A program made the translations under genes and the position numbers. Under the pieces are notes generated by a model. It made no database searches. It was not told the origin of the DNA and was given only the letters and a program-made list of their open reading frames with translations. A stretch of 64,000 bases of DNA. Source: SAR202 cluster bacterium (GTDB lineage: Bacteria > Chloroflexota > Dehalococcoidia > Lucifugimonadales > GCA-2719675). The first letter of the stretch is position 1; the number at the start of each line of letters is the position of its first letter. Positions 19,450-28,958 of the stretch are shown here, piece by piece. Where the stretch lies: assembly GCA_009392295.1 (NCBI GenBank), contig VFGW01000010.1, positions 18,844 to 82,843 on the forward strand, given 5' to 3'.

Positions 19450-19658
19450 TCCTTAACTCCTAATTTATAAATGTTGACAGGTATTCTATAACAATTATTA
19501 TACATAAGCATTCATTTATCACATGAATGACAAATGATATTTCTTTATATAAATACTTACTTATCACTTGTTGAAAAAATCAAGTTAAATTAATATTTAA
19601 TTTAAATCATCATAATATTATTTTTAAAATTAAAATATAAATTATATACGGAGTAATA

Positions 19659-20429
19659 ATGTCACTAAAAATAATCTCTTGGAACGTTAATGGAATACGA
19701 GCAATTCATAAAAAAGGATTCATAGATTGGCTAAAAGAAGAAAACCCAGACATAATGTGTCTTCAAGAAACAAAAGCATGGCCAGAACAGTTACCTGAAG
19801 AATTAAAAAATATAACACCTTATGAAAGTTTTTTCTCTTCGGCTGAAAAAAAAGGATACAGCGGGGTAGGAATATACTCAAAAATACCTCCCATTTCAGT
19901 TGAATATAAACTAGGCACAGATGAATTTGACTCCGAAGGTAGAACTCTATTCATAGACTATGGAGATTTTGTACTTTTTAATATTTATTATCCTAACGGC
20001 AAAGCATCTGAAACTAGACTAGAATACAAACTAGGTTTTTATGAAGCATTTCTATCAAAAGTTGTAGATCTAAAAAAAGAGGGGCGCAACATCATAATTT
20101 GTGGAGATCTGAATACTGCACATAAAGAAATTGACCTCGCTCGGCCTAAAGAAAACTCAAAAACATCTGGTTTCTTACCAATTGAAAGGGCTTGGGTAGA
20201 TAAATTTTTAAATCAAGGATTCGTAGATATATTCAGAGAATTTTGCAAATCCCCCGACCAATACACTTGGTGGGATTATGCAACTCGTGCGAGAGAACGA
20301 AATGTAGGCTGGAGAATTGATTATTTTTTTGTAGACAACAAAACTCAAAACTTGGTTTCAGATGCCTTTATTCTTCCAAATGTCCATGGTTCTGATCATT
20401 GTCCCGTTGGAATCACCTTGAATCGTTAA
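19659..20429 (+). CDS. xth: Exodeoxyribonuclease III
   Basis: [65 protein letters not shown]. Confidence 0.93.
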   Translation: MSLKIISWNVNGIRAIHKKGFIDWLKEENPDIMCLQETKAWPEQLPEELKNITPYESFFSSAEKKGYSGVGIYSKIPPISVEYKLGTDEFDSEGRTLFIDYGDFVLFNIYYPNGKASETRLEYKLGFYEAFLSKVVDLKKEGRNIIICGDLNTAHKEIDLARPKENSKTSGFLPIERAWVDKFLNQGFVDIFREFCKSPDQYTWWDYATRARERNVGWRIDYFFVDNKTQNLVSDAFILPNVHGSDHCPVGITLNR

Positions 20430-20430
20430 T

Positions 20431-21045
20431 CTAATGAGTCACAAAACTTATTTCATATGCATATTTACCTAAAACCTTGTCATACATCAAATCACATTCT
20501 CTGATAGAAAAAATTTCAATACATGCTGCGACTCTCATATCAAACCATGCATAAACAAAAAGAGCACAATCATATTGTTCTTTATTATTTAAACACCATC
20601 TAAAAACCTGTTTATGCTGTTCATCGTTAATTCTACTTAAACTATAATATGTTGCCACTGGCTGTACATCTAGCAAATTCTTATCCATTGCATTAATCAA
20701 TGATTTTTCACAATGATTAATCCAAAAAACATCAAATTCATGCAAACAAGTAAACAAAAAACTTTCTTCAATTTCTTGTATCCTATTAATTGAATTCTGG
20801 CGACCATATACTTTGATTGAATCAATAAAAAATTGTTCCGTCTGAAACCTCAACTCAGCAATTTCTTCAATATTTTTATATTTAGAATCTGAAAAATCAG
20901 CTAAAAATGGAGAGTTCGAATTTGTTGAATTTTCATTCGCAAAAAATGAACATGAAATAGTAAAAAAAATAATAAGTGCTAATAAAACATTTATATATTG
21001 AAACTTAAACTTCACAATAAGTATCCAAATTTTTGAATGAATCAT
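20431..21045 (-). CDS. Putative lipoprotein of unknown function
   Basis: Hydrophobic N-terminus ending in IIFFTISCSFF (lipobox-like); start overlaps the upstream stop by 4 nt. Confidence 0.6.
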   Translation of the reverse strand: MIHSKIWILIVKFKFQYINVLLALIIFFTISCSFFANENSTNSNSPFLADFSDSKYKNIEEIAELRFQTEQFFIDSIKVYGRQNSINRIQEIEESFLFTCLHEFDVFWINHCEKSLINAMDKNLLDVQPVATYYSLSRINDEQHKQVFRWCLNNKEQYDCALFVYAWFDMRVAACIEIFSIRECDLMYDKVLGKYAYEISFVTH

Positions 21046-21833
21046 AAAAAATTGACTTCGACATCTCCAAGTTCTCCCATGCTAACTTTTACCCGATCAA
21101 ACTTTTCAATCCAAATTGTTTTCACAATACTCCCTAAAGATATTACTTCACCTTTTCTTAAAAAATCTCCTCTTTTAGAACAAAAATTTGCCAACCAAGC
21201 CAAAGCTTCAAAAGGATGGTCCATAATATCACGTCCAATTCCACTGCCAACCAATTGATCATTAACAAAAATATCCCCTCTTATTTCACTAAGATTTATT
21301 GCTGATGGATTGTTATATTCTCCAAGCACACATCCTGAAGCAAAAAAATCATCCGCAATAAGAGAGTATACATCAATCACTTCATAATCTACCCAACGAT
21401 CATCCACAATTTCTATAGCACACATTACAGAACTAACAAAATTTTCTACAGAATACCTATCATGCAAAAAATTGTCATCCCCCAAATCATCTCCTATAAT
21501 CACAGCAATTTCACATTCAACACCCGGCCTAATAAAATCGTCGAAATAGAACTCTCCTTGATTTTGTTGAATTTTTGATGAAAACATCCCTCCAACACAT
21601 GGCGTTTTAATCCCGAGATAATCTTGCATTATTTTAGAAGTGCAACCAATTTTTCTACCCACTACATCACCATATCCTAAAGAAGCCAAATCTTTATGTA
21701 ACAGTGATTGAATATTATATGCATCCAATTCACTCTTAGGTTTAAATTTTCTAGATAAAGTAGATAAAGGAACTTTATTGAGACGTGCTTGACTTAATAA
21801 TTTAACAACTTCTCTAGAAATCGGTTGATCCAT
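21042..21833 (-). CDS. 2-keto-4-pentenoate hydratase / fumarylacetoacetase-family protein
   Basis: PGVECEIAVIIGDDL; CAIEIVDDRW; DFFASGCVLGE; LANFCSKRGDFLRKGEVISLGS. Confidence 0.82.
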   Translation of the reverse strand: MDQPISREVVKLLSQARLNKVPLSTLSRKFKPKSELDAYNIQSLLHKDLASLGYGDVVGRKIGCTSKIMQDYLGIKTPCVGGMFSSKIQQNQGEFYFDDFIRPGVECEIAVIIGDDLGDDNFLHDRYSVENFVSSVMCAIEIVDDRWVDYEVIDVYSLIADDFFASGCVLGEYNNPSAINLSEIRGDIFVNDQLVGSGIGRDIMDHPFEALAWLANFCSKRGDFLRKGEVISLGSIVKTIWIEKFDRVKVSMGELGDVEVNFL

Positions 21834-21882
21834 TTTTAATTATCCATGAAAATCACAAACAAAATTTCTTAATTTTCAAAAG

Positions 21883-21954
21883 TACCCCTGCCGGGACTCG
21901 AACCCGGGCACACGGTTTAGGAAACCGATGCTCTATCCTCTGAGCTACAGGGGC
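21883..21954 (-). tRNA. tRNA-Arg, anticodon CCU
   Basis: Minus strand GCCCCTGTAGCTCAGAGGATAGAGCATCGGTTTCCTAAACCGTGTGCCCGGGTTCGAGTCCCGGCAGGGGTA; cloverleaf with GCUC/GAGC D-stem, loop TTCCTAA, T-arm CCGGG TTCGAGT CCCGG. Confidence 0.95.
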
Positions 21955-22173
21955 TTGAAAATATTTTGCATTCTATCTTCTATCTCTTACTAAACAAATA
22001 AGCTAAATAGACTAAAAATACAAAAATTGATACAAATACATAATTACAAATATATCAGTTTCTTCAGTATTGATACAAGGAGGCAAGACAAATCAAAGAA
22101 AAAGATATATAATATATCTTGTGTAAATTAACACTCACTTTGCTTAATAGCTACTAAATGATACTTGTAGGGG

Positions 22174-22203
22174 TTGACAATTTATAGTCTGCCTGAATAT
22201 TAT
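22174..22203 (+). promoter_or_regulatory. Sigma70-type promoter for the collagen-like gene
   Basis: TTGACA (22174-22179), 18-nt spacer, TATTAT (22198-22203). Confidence 0.6.
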
Positions 22204-22313
22204 TCAAATGTGAGTAATTTTGAGTTTGTTTGTTTTAGCTTATTGTTAAAACTTTCAAACCATAGATTGATTTCATAAACGACACAGTAAATTTTAACAA
22301 GAGAGGAAGTCTC

Positions 22314-23255
22314 ATGGTAAAACATCTTCCTAGTAGATTAGGTGTGCTGGCAGTATTTTCAGTAATGTCAGCTATGTTATTTTTAGTTGCCTGTGCTGGC
22401 CCAACAGGACCAGCAGGTGTAGCAGGTCTCCCTGGTAATCCAGGTCTCCCTGGTGTCCAAGGTCCAGAAGGACCACAAGGACCAGCTGGTGAGCCAGGTC
22501 TCCCAGGTAATCCAGGTAATCCAGGTCTCCCTGGTGAGCCAGGTGCAACAGGACCAGAAGGACCACAAGGTCCTAGAGGTTCAGCAGGACCAGCAGGACC
22601 TACAGGTGCAACAGGACCACAAGGACCAGCAGGATCTAATGGTGTATCACCTGAAGCATCCGTTGCTGTTAAAGGTGGAAATGTCATATATTTAGATGGC
22701 GGAGCTACAATTATTGGTTCAGGTTTTAAAACCGGTGAATCAGTTGAAATTATGTTTGACCTTCAACAAGGTTCAGGCGCAAATGAGGCTGTCCTTGGAT
22801 TTGCTACTGTTGACGCTGCAGGAGCTTTCAGTCTAACTGTTAGTAACCTTCAAGACAGAGCAAGTGTTGTAAGGACATCAGCAAAACTTCTAGCTACTAC
22901 AGCTGTAGTGCTAAGAGCTAAAGGCTCTCACGGAAGTAATGCTACTTCCGCTGTAAGCTTCGAAGCTAGTGCTCCTGGAGCTGCTGCTATACATGTTGGT
23001 GCAGTTAGCAAGGGTTCAGCAGCAGATTTCATTGGAACTGGATTCGTACCTGGAGAGTTAGTAAGCTTCATAGTGCTTAATGCTACAGGTGATGGAACAT
23101 CCTCATCGATTGGATCTGCGGTTGCTGATGCTGGTGGAGTTGCAAATGCTTCTATCACAACTACTATTGATGCAGGAACATATTCTGTGATAGCTAAAGG
23201 TGCTACTTCAAACAGAGTTGCATCAACAGCATTGGTTGTTTCAGCAGAAAAATAA
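22314..23255 (+). CDS. Lipid-anchored collagen-like protein with two C-terminal Ig/IPT-like repeats
   Basis: Lipobox LFLVAC, then 27 uninterrupted Gly-X-Y triplets ([15 protein letters not shown]...), then two related modules ([18 protein letters not shown] and [18 protein letters not shown]). SD gagagg upstream. Confidence 0.9.
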   Translation: MVKHLPSRLGVLAVFSVMSAMLFLVACAGPTGPAGVAGLPGNPGLPGVQGPEGPQGPAGEPGLPGNPGNPGLPGEPGATGPEGPQGPRGSAGPAGPTGATGPQGPAGSNGVSPEASVAVKGGNVIYLDGGATIIGSGFKTGESVEIMFDLQQGSGANEAVLGFATVDAAGAFSLTVSNLQDRASVVRTSAKLLATTAVVLRAKGSHGSNATSAVSFEASAPGAAAIHVGAVSKGSAADFIGTGFVPGELVSFIVLNATGDGTSSSIGSAVADAGGVANASITTTIDAGTYSVIAKGATSNRVASTALVVSAEK

Positions 23256-23304
23256 ACATATTGTCATAATGAATTTTGTGACATAGTCATAAATAAAGAA
23301 TTTT

Positions 23305-23341
23305 AAAGAACCCCAAGGGTCTATGATCTGAGGGGTTCTTT
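23305..23341 (+). terminator. Rho-independent terminator after the collagen-like gene
   Basis: AAAGAACCCC (23305-23314) / GGGGTTCTTT (23332-23341), 10-bp perfect stem running into a T tract. Confidence 0.88.
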
Positions 23342-23392
23342 TTATTACAATGAGTTTTATTAAAATCAATAATATCTACAATTAAAAACAAA

Positions 23393-24655
23393 ATGATAGA
23401 CATAAATTTACTCCGAGAAAATCCAAAAATTATTTCAGATTCCCTTGCTCAACGTCAAGAAAAAATAGATTTGCAAAAAATTATTGACTTAGACATTCAA
23501 AAAAGAAAATTAATTCAAAAGAATGATGTACTGAAAAATAAAAAAAATATTGTCTCCAAAAAATTAAGCTTAACCCAGGAAAAACCAATCTCATTAATAG
23601 AAGAAATGAGGAAAGCTGGAAGTGAAATTAAAAAATTAGATTTAGAACTCGATGAAATTAGTACCCAATTAAATTACTTACTTTCAACTATTCCTAATTT
23701 AGTTGATGAAAATGTACCTTATGGAAAAGATGAAAATGAAAACCAAATAATTGAAACTATAGGAGAAATTGGTAATTTTGACTTCATACCAAAACCACAT
23801 TGGGAATTAGGTAGTGAATTAGGCATCATTGATTTTGAAAGAGGTGTTTCAACATCTGGATCACGGTTCTTTATATTAAAAGGAAAAGGCGCTACATTAC
23901 AAAGAGCTTTAATCAATTGGATGACAGATTTACATCAAAATGAATTTAATTGTACAGAATTATATTTGCCAAATTTAGTTAATGAAAAAACCGTATTTGG
24001 AAGTGGGCAATTACCAAAATTTGGAGAAAATATGTATGTTGATACAGATGAAAATTTCTGGCTTGTACCTACAGCAGAAGTCCCAATTACTGGAATGCAT
24101 CAAAATGAAATATTTGATATAGAAAACCTTCCTTTAAAATACGTAGCACATACTCCTTGTTATAGAAAAGAAAAAGCATCTGCGGGAAAAGATAAAAGAG
24201 GAATGAAAAGAGTCCATCAATTTGAAAAAATTGAAATCTATAAATTTGTAGAACCTGACACTTCGAAAAATGAATTGAAAAACTTAATTAATCAAATCAC
24301 TAAAATATGTATGCTATTAAAAATTCCCTATCGATTAAAACAACTCTGTTCTGGTGATTTAGGTTTCTCAGCATTAGAAACTTATGATATTGAAATGTGG
24401 TCACCTGGATCAAATGAATGGTTAGAAGTTAGTTCATGTTCAAATTGTGGAGATTTTCAGGCAAGAAGGTCTAATATCAAATTTCGGGCATCACCCCCCG
24501 AAAGCAAACCAAAATTTCTTCACACATTAAATGGATCAGGGCTAGCATTACCAAGGACAATCATTTCCATCATAGAAAATTACCAACAAAAAGACGGATC
24601 AATAGCAATCCCAGAAATATTAATTCCATATACTGGTTTTGAAGAAATAAGATGA
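23393..24655 (+). CDS. serS: Seryl-tRNA synthetase
   Basis: MIDINLLRENPKIISDSLAQR; VPTAEVPITGMHQNEI; HTPCYRKEKASAGKDKRGMKRVHQFEKIE; EVSSCSNCGDFQARR; LHTLNGSGLALPRTI. Confidence 0.96.
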   Translation: MIDINLLRENPKIISDSLAQRQEKIDLQKIIDLDIQKRKLIQKNDVLKNKKNIVSKKLSLTQEKPISLIEEMRKAGSEIKKLDLELDEISTQLNYLLSTIPNLVDENVPYGKDENENQIIETIGEIGNFDFIPKPHWELGSELGIIDFERGVSTSGSRFFILKGKGATLQRALINWMTDLHQNEFNCTELYLPNLVNEKTVFGSGQLPKFGENMYVDTDENFWLVPTAEVPITGMHQNEIFDIENLPLKYVAHTPCYRKEKASAGKDKRGMKRVHQFEKIEIYKFVEPDTSKNELKNLINQITKICMLLKIPYRLKQLCSGDLGFSALETYDIEMWSPGSNEWLEVSSCSNCGDFQARRSNIKFRASPPESKPKFLHTLNGSGLALPRTIISIIENYQQKDGSIAIPEILIPYTGFEEIR

Positions 24656-24662
24656 AATTATT

Positions 24663-25481
24663 TCATTTCAAAAAAAATTCTATCTCTTCTCTAGATGGAA
24701 TTGAAGTAAATCTAGGTGCACGTACTGATAAAGCAGCCGCTATGTTTGCAAACCTTGCAGAAATAAGCGGGTCTTTCGTTTCAAAAAATCGAATAATATA
24801 AGATGTCGCAAAAATATCTCCCGCACCAATTGAATCATTTTCCACAACGTTGATTGTTGGAATGTTGTATTCTTCATTTCCACAAAAAACTGTCACGCCA
24901 TTAATACCCCTAGTGATAATGAATACATCACATAAATTAATCCAATCACATAAAATATCTAATCCATTGATGTCTTCTTCCGATACAATTACAAAGTCAG
25001 CCTTTGTGAACAATTCTTCCAAATTATCTATGATTAAAGGAAAAACCTTACCGTTGTTTTGAAAACCTCTAAGCCAACCTTGTAAAACAACTCCAACCAT
25101 TCCAGAAAAGTTATCGATAATTAATGGCTCCAATTCACCCGCAATCGGACACAATAAAACCATATCAGTATGATGCAATTCTTCAGGTATATCTTCTGAT
25201 TTAATACTTCCTGAAAAAGATTTTAGATATTGAATTCTATCCTCAAAAAAATTCTCATATAAAAATACTGTATCTTTTATACCTGGTACAACTCTAACAT
25301 CTACGTCACAAAATTCTTTAAATGATTGAATCGTATTGATTTGTCCTTTTGATAAAATAGACGGGTTAACACCTAATTTATTTGAAGTGATTGCATTAAA
25401 TACAACAGACCCGCCTAGATAATACACTCCATCTATAGAATCCAGACAAAAATTCCCAACAGACAATAATCTTGGATTCAT
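24663..25481 (-). CDS. PfkB-family carbohydrate kinase-like protein
   Basis: YYLGGSVVFNAITSNKLGV; TRGINGVTVFCGNEEYNIP; NVVENDSIGAGDIFATSYIIRF. Confidence 0.82.
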   Translation of the reverse strand: MNPRLLSVGNFCLDSIDGVYYLGGSVVFNAITSNKLGVNPSILSKGQINTIQSFKEFCDVDVRVVPGIKDTVFLYENFFEDRIQYLKSFSGSIKSEDIPEELHHTDMVLLCPIAGELEPLIIDNFSGMVGVVLQGWLRGFQNNGKVFPLIIDNLEELFTKADFVIVSEEDINGLDILCDWINLCDVFIITRGINGVTVFCGNEEYNIPTINVVENDSIGAGDIFATSYIIRFFETKDPLISARFANIAAALSVRAPRFTSIPSREEIEFFLK

Positions 25482-25510
25482 AAGTCACCTTGAAATAAAA
25501 TTAATGAAAG

Positions 25511-26152
25511 TTAATTATTTTTTTCAATCACAACTCTTCTATCATATCCAGAGCCTACACTGTTAGTTGTAACATCAACAGAATCTTGTAAAGTCAAATG
25601 AATAATACGTCTTTCATTTGCTGGCATAGGCTCCAAATGTATAGCTTTACCAGATTTCAAAACTTGATTTGCAACTTTTTCTGCTAAATGACTTAAAGAA
25701 TCATATCTGCGTTCTTGATAACCCGCAACATCCAAATAAATATTAGTTCTTTTTTTATTTTTGCTACTTATTATTGATGAAGCTAAAAACCTTAACGCCT
25801 TCAATGTTTCACCACGTCGCCCAATCAACAAACCAGAATCTTCCCCGTCAATTTCAAAACTAGGTCTATTAGAATATTGAGAGTCAGAATCTTTTAAATG
25901 AACTGAAACTGAAACATCCATGAATTGGATTAAATCATTTAAGACCTCAGATGCATCCATTTCGTATGAATCATTTTTATCAATTACTTGAACTCTAACT
26001 TTTGCAGGTACTCCTAATCCAATTCCAAAAATACCAGATTTACCTTTATCTATTACGTCTATTTTTGCTTCTCTGCGCTCTACGTTTAATTCTTTTAACG
26101 CTATTTCGATCGCTTCTTCCACTGTTTTTGCTGTTGTTTCCACTGACTTCAT
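25511..26152 (-). CDS. khpB: Jag/KhpB RNA-binding protein (Jag_N, KH, R3H)
   Basis: VETTAKTVEEAIEIALKELNV...KSGIFGIG (Jag_N); GLLIGRRGETLKALRFLAS (KH); EPMPANERRIIHLTLQ (R3H). Start set at ATG 26152, with AGGAGGG 8 nt upstream. Confidence 0.93.
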   Translation of the reverse strand: MKSVETTAKTVEEAIEIALKELNVERREAKIDVIDKGKSGIFGIGLGVPAKVRVQVIDKNDSYEMDASEVLNDLIQFMDVSVSVHLKDSDSQYSNRPSFEIDGEDSGLLIGRRGETLKALRFLASSIISSKNKKRTNIYLDVAGYQERRYDSLSHLAEKVANQVLKSGKAIHLEPMPANERRIIHLTLQDSVDVTTNSVGSGYDRRVVIEKNN

Positions 26153-26969
26153 CTGAATTTCCCTCCTCATTTGAATTTTCTTTGTCTGTTTGAGTAGACT
26201 CTATTTGCTCAGCAGACTTAGATCTTGAAAAAATAGATAATATAGGAGTCCAACCAACTACAAAGCCCTGTATTATTATACCTATTACATTAGAAACAAT
26301 CCAATACAATGCCAAACCTGTTTCAAAAAACAATGTAAAATATCCCAACATTCCAGGCATCATCCAAAGTAACATACGATTTGTAGATTCTTGCTGCGGG
26401 CTAGATGGAGGAGAAGAACTTTTCTGCATAAAAAATGTAGAAATCCCAACTAATATTGGTAATAAATATGGTAAAGGATTATCAGTAGTAATTTTCCCCA
26501 AACTTAATCCTAAAAAATTATCATCTATTGGAATTGCTTGATTAATTCCTGGTAGCCAAGAATACAACTTATTAGATAACTTAGTCAAATTTTCAGGAGT
26601 TGAAGGTAAAGTTCCACGCAAAGCCCAAAAAAGAGCAAAAAATACTGGCATTTGCAAAAAAGTTGGCCCTAAACAACCCAAGGGACTTACTCCATTTTCT
26701 CTATACAATTTCATAGTTTCAGATGAAACTCGAGATCTATCATTTTTATACTTTTCTTGCAAGCTTTTTAATTTAGGTTGAAGTGAAGCCATAGCCTTAA
26801 ATTGCTTGCTCTGTCGAATACTTAAAGGAGTTAATGCTCCTCTAACTATAAAAGTAAAACCTATAATAGCTAAGCCAAAATTATTACTAAATAAGATATA
26901 AAGCATTATTAAAATATTGATCATAGGATCAACTAAAACTACATTAAAAAAAACAGATATAAAACCCAC
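26046..26969 (-). CDS. yidC: YidC/Oxa1 membrane protein insertase
   Basis: GLAIIGFTFIVRGALTPLSIRQSKQFKAMASLQPKLKSLQEKYKNDRSRVSSETMKLYRENGVSPLGCLGPTFLQMPVFFALFWALR; basic tail KRIKRRAQRSKNRRNR. Confidence 0.94.
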   Translation of the reverse strand: MGFISVFFNVVLVDPMINILIMLYILFSNNFGLAIIGFTFIVRGALTPLSIRQSKQFKAMASLQPKLKSLQEKYKNDRSRVSSETMKLYRENGVSPLGCLGPTFLQMPVFFALFWALRGTLPSTPENLTKLSNKLYSWLPGINQAIPIDDNFLGLSLGKITTDNPLPYLLPILVGISTFFMQKSSSPPSSPQQESTNRMLLWMMPGMLGYFTLFFETGLALYWIVSNVIGIIIQGFVVGWTPILSIFSRSKSAEQIESTQTDKENSNEEGNSDEVSGNNSKNSGRSDRNSVKRIKRRAQRSKNRRNR

Positions 26970-27019
26970 TTTTTAATTACTCCTAAATAACAAACTTACA
27001 AACATATATTCAAGCATTA

Positions 27020-28147
27020 TTAACAAGCCCTTTCCCAAAGCTTATCCCCGGGAGACGAAAAACCATCTTCAAGTGAATAAATCCATATCTCATCTAAGTC
27101 TCCACTACTCCCCACAGAAATCAAACGTAATGATCCATCTTCTGGGGTAACAATTAAATATTCATCAAAAGCTACTAAAGGAGATCTGATTTCTTCCTCT
27201 AAATTACAACCACCAACTTCAATACCCGTTTTTACATCTGAAACAATTACACGTCCATCCACAGTAGCCAAAGCAATTTTTTCTCCAACTATTACAGGTC
27301 TAGAAACTACCGGAGATTCAACTGTTAAAGTCCATTGAATTTGACCAGAATCTTTGTTTAAGGCATATAATATTCCATCTAAAGAAGGAGCTAGAACTAC
27401 ATCATCAATAATTACTGGATCTGCCCAAAACCAATTGACAGAATCTTCAAATCGCCATTTTTCATTCCCAGTCCTTCTATCTAAAGAGTAAAAAGTTGTT
27501 CCAAAAGTACCGAAAAATAAATCGTCTCCAAAAATCACGGGTTTAGATACTATTGCTCCATCAGATTTAAACTTCCAAATCAAATTGCCATCTAGTAAAT
27601 TTATTGCATATACATGTTGATCGAATGAGCTAATATATACAACACCGTCAATATAACTTGGAGTTGACCAAATTTTATTACCTGTTTTAAATCTCCAATC
27701 TAAAATTCCTTCAGTAATTGAAAAAGCGTATATATAACCATCAGCACCACCTACAATCAACTTGTCGTCAGCAACAATTACACCTCCAATAATATGAGAA
27801 TCAGAAGGGCCTAATTTACGCACCCAATTATCATCTCCATAAGAATCTATTGAATAAATCAAACCATTGTAACCAGCTACAATGATATCATTGTTAAAAA
27901 TAACAGGATCTCCATAAAAAACTGTATCTTGATCTTTAGATTTTCCTACACCTTTTAAAGCTCTTGTCCAAAGAATTTGACCAGTTTCAATTTCTAAAGC
28001 TCTTAATTCACCCATCTTTGTTGGATAATATAAAGTTCCATCATTTATTACAGGGGGCGACCAACCAACATTAGCACGATAATTCATACACCCAACAAAC
28101 ATAAATACAAGAAAAATATATATTGTGAATGTAAAAATTTTATTCAA
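27020..28147 (-). CDS. PQQ-like (BamB-type) beta-propeller lipoprotein
   Basis: Lipobox FMFVGC; repeated blades (GQILWTRAL, GILDWRFKTGNKIWSTPSYIDGVVYISSFDQHVYAINLLDGNLIWKFKSDG, GNEKWRFED, GQIQWTLTVESPVVSRPVI). Confidence 0.85.
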   Translation of the reverse strand: MNKIFTFTIYIFLVFMFVGCMNYRANVGWSPPVINDGTLYYPTKMGELRALEIETGQILWTRALKGVGKSKDQDTVFYGDPVIFNNDIIVAGYNGLIYSIDSYGDDNWVRKLGPSDSHIIGGVIVADDKLIVGGADGYIYAFSITEGILDWRFKTGNKIWSTPSYIDGVVYISSFDQHVYAINLLDGNLIWKFKSDGAIVSKPVIFGDDLFFGTFGTTFYSLDRRTGNEKWRFEDSVNWFWADPVIIDDVVLAPSLDGILYALNKDSGQIQWTLTVESPVVSRPVIVGEKIALATVDGRVIVSDVKTGIEVGGCNLEEEIRSPLVAFDEYLIVTPEDGSLRLISVGSSGDLDEIWIYSLEDGFSSPGDKLWERAC

Positions 28148-28186
28148 TTTATTAATCCAATTTCCCTAAAAATCTATATAAATGTA

Positions 28187-28405
28187 CTAAGGTACAGGAT
28201 CAAATCCACCAGATTTGACAGGAGTACATCTAAATAATCTTTTAATACCTAATAATAAACCTCTAATAGTTCCATATTTCAAAATAGCTTCATACATATA
28301 AGTAGAACAAGTCGGTTGAAATCTACATACACTACCCGTATATGGAGAAAAAATATTTTTATACATTAAAATTAATTTTAAACAAATATTATCCAAAATC
28401 AACAT
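28187..28405 (-). CDS. yidD: YidD membrane protein insertion efficiency factor
   Basis: MYKNIFSPYTGSVCRFQPTCSTYMYEAILKYGTIRGLLLGIKRLFRCTPVKSGGFDPVP. Confidence 0.95.
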   Translation of the reverse strand: MLILDNICLKLILMYKNIFSPYTGSVCRFQPTCSTYMYEAILKYGTIRGLLLGIKRLFRCTPVKSGGFDPVP

Positions 28406-28426
28406 TGTCCTTTTAGCACATTACAA

Positions 28427-28750
28427 TCATATTCTTTTGACCAAATTAATTAAAGAATTTTTTATATCATCAAAGCTTGCATTACTTGAATTTGGCTTAG
28501 CAATTATAAGCAAATCACCTCTAATGTTAGATAGCAAATCCGATAATTGAACAATCTCTCTTAATCGTCTCTTCAGTTTGTTTCTTACAACAGCATTACC
28601 TACATTTTTACCAATTGAAAAACCAACACGACTATTATCTGCGTCATTAAATCTGAACAAAATTCTCAAAAAATGATCTGAGTAAGTTTTTCTTCCAGAC
28701 TTGAACTGTAAAAAATCTTTTGATTTTCTTAGTCTGAATTTTTTTTCCAT
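28427..28750 (-). CDS. rnpA: Ribonuclease P protein component
   Basis: FRLRKSKDFLQFKSGRK; RVGFSIGKNVGNAVVRNKLKRRLREIV. Confidence 0.95.
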   Translation of the reverse strand: MEKKFRLRKSKDFLQFKSGRKTYSDHFLRILFRFNDADNSRVGFSIGKNVGNAVVRNKLKRRLREIVQLSDLLSNIRGDLLIIAKPNSSNASFDDIKNSLINLVKRI

Positions 28751-28777
28751 TAGTCTAAAGGTGATAAAAAACGAACG

Positions 28778-28915
28778 TCAAACAGAAAGACGTTTTCTTC
28801 CTTTAAACATCCTACGTTTAAGTAGATTTCTGCCACCAGGAGATGACATCCTAGCCCGAAAGCCATGAGTTCTACTTCTTCGTCTTTTTTTTGGTTGATA
28901 TGTTCGTTTAGGCAT
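28778..28915 (-). CDS. rpmH: 50S ribosomal protein L34 (not in the ORF track)
   Basis: Reverse strand [45 protein letters not shown], directly upstream of rnpA. Confidence 0.97.
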   Translation of the reverse strand: MPKRTYQPKKRRRSRTHGFRARMSSPGGRNLLKRRMFKGRKRLSV

Positions 28916-28928
28916 AATATTACTACTG

Positions 28929-28958
28929 ATTATATGCAGTGTTCTTAATAAGTGTCAA
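28929..28958 (-). promoter_or_regulatory. Consensus sigma70 promoter for rpmH-rnpA-yidD
   Basis: Minus strand TTGACA (28958-28953), 18-nt spacer, TATAAT (28934-28929). Confidence 0.75.

Noticed and set aside
19497-19530. Inverted repeat CATTCAT-TTATCAC-ATGAATG in the divergent 18472-19449 / xth intergenic region
   Set aside because: Short palindrome in AT-rich DNA without T tract or operator resemblance; cannot be distinguished from chance.
22235-22687. Antisense 150-aa Gly/Pro-rich ORF (and other minus/alternate-frame ORFs) over the collagen-like region
   Set aside because: GGN and CCN codons are reverse complements, so a Gly-Pro repeat automatically yields Gly/Pro-rich, stop-free antisense frames; no SD and no independent support.
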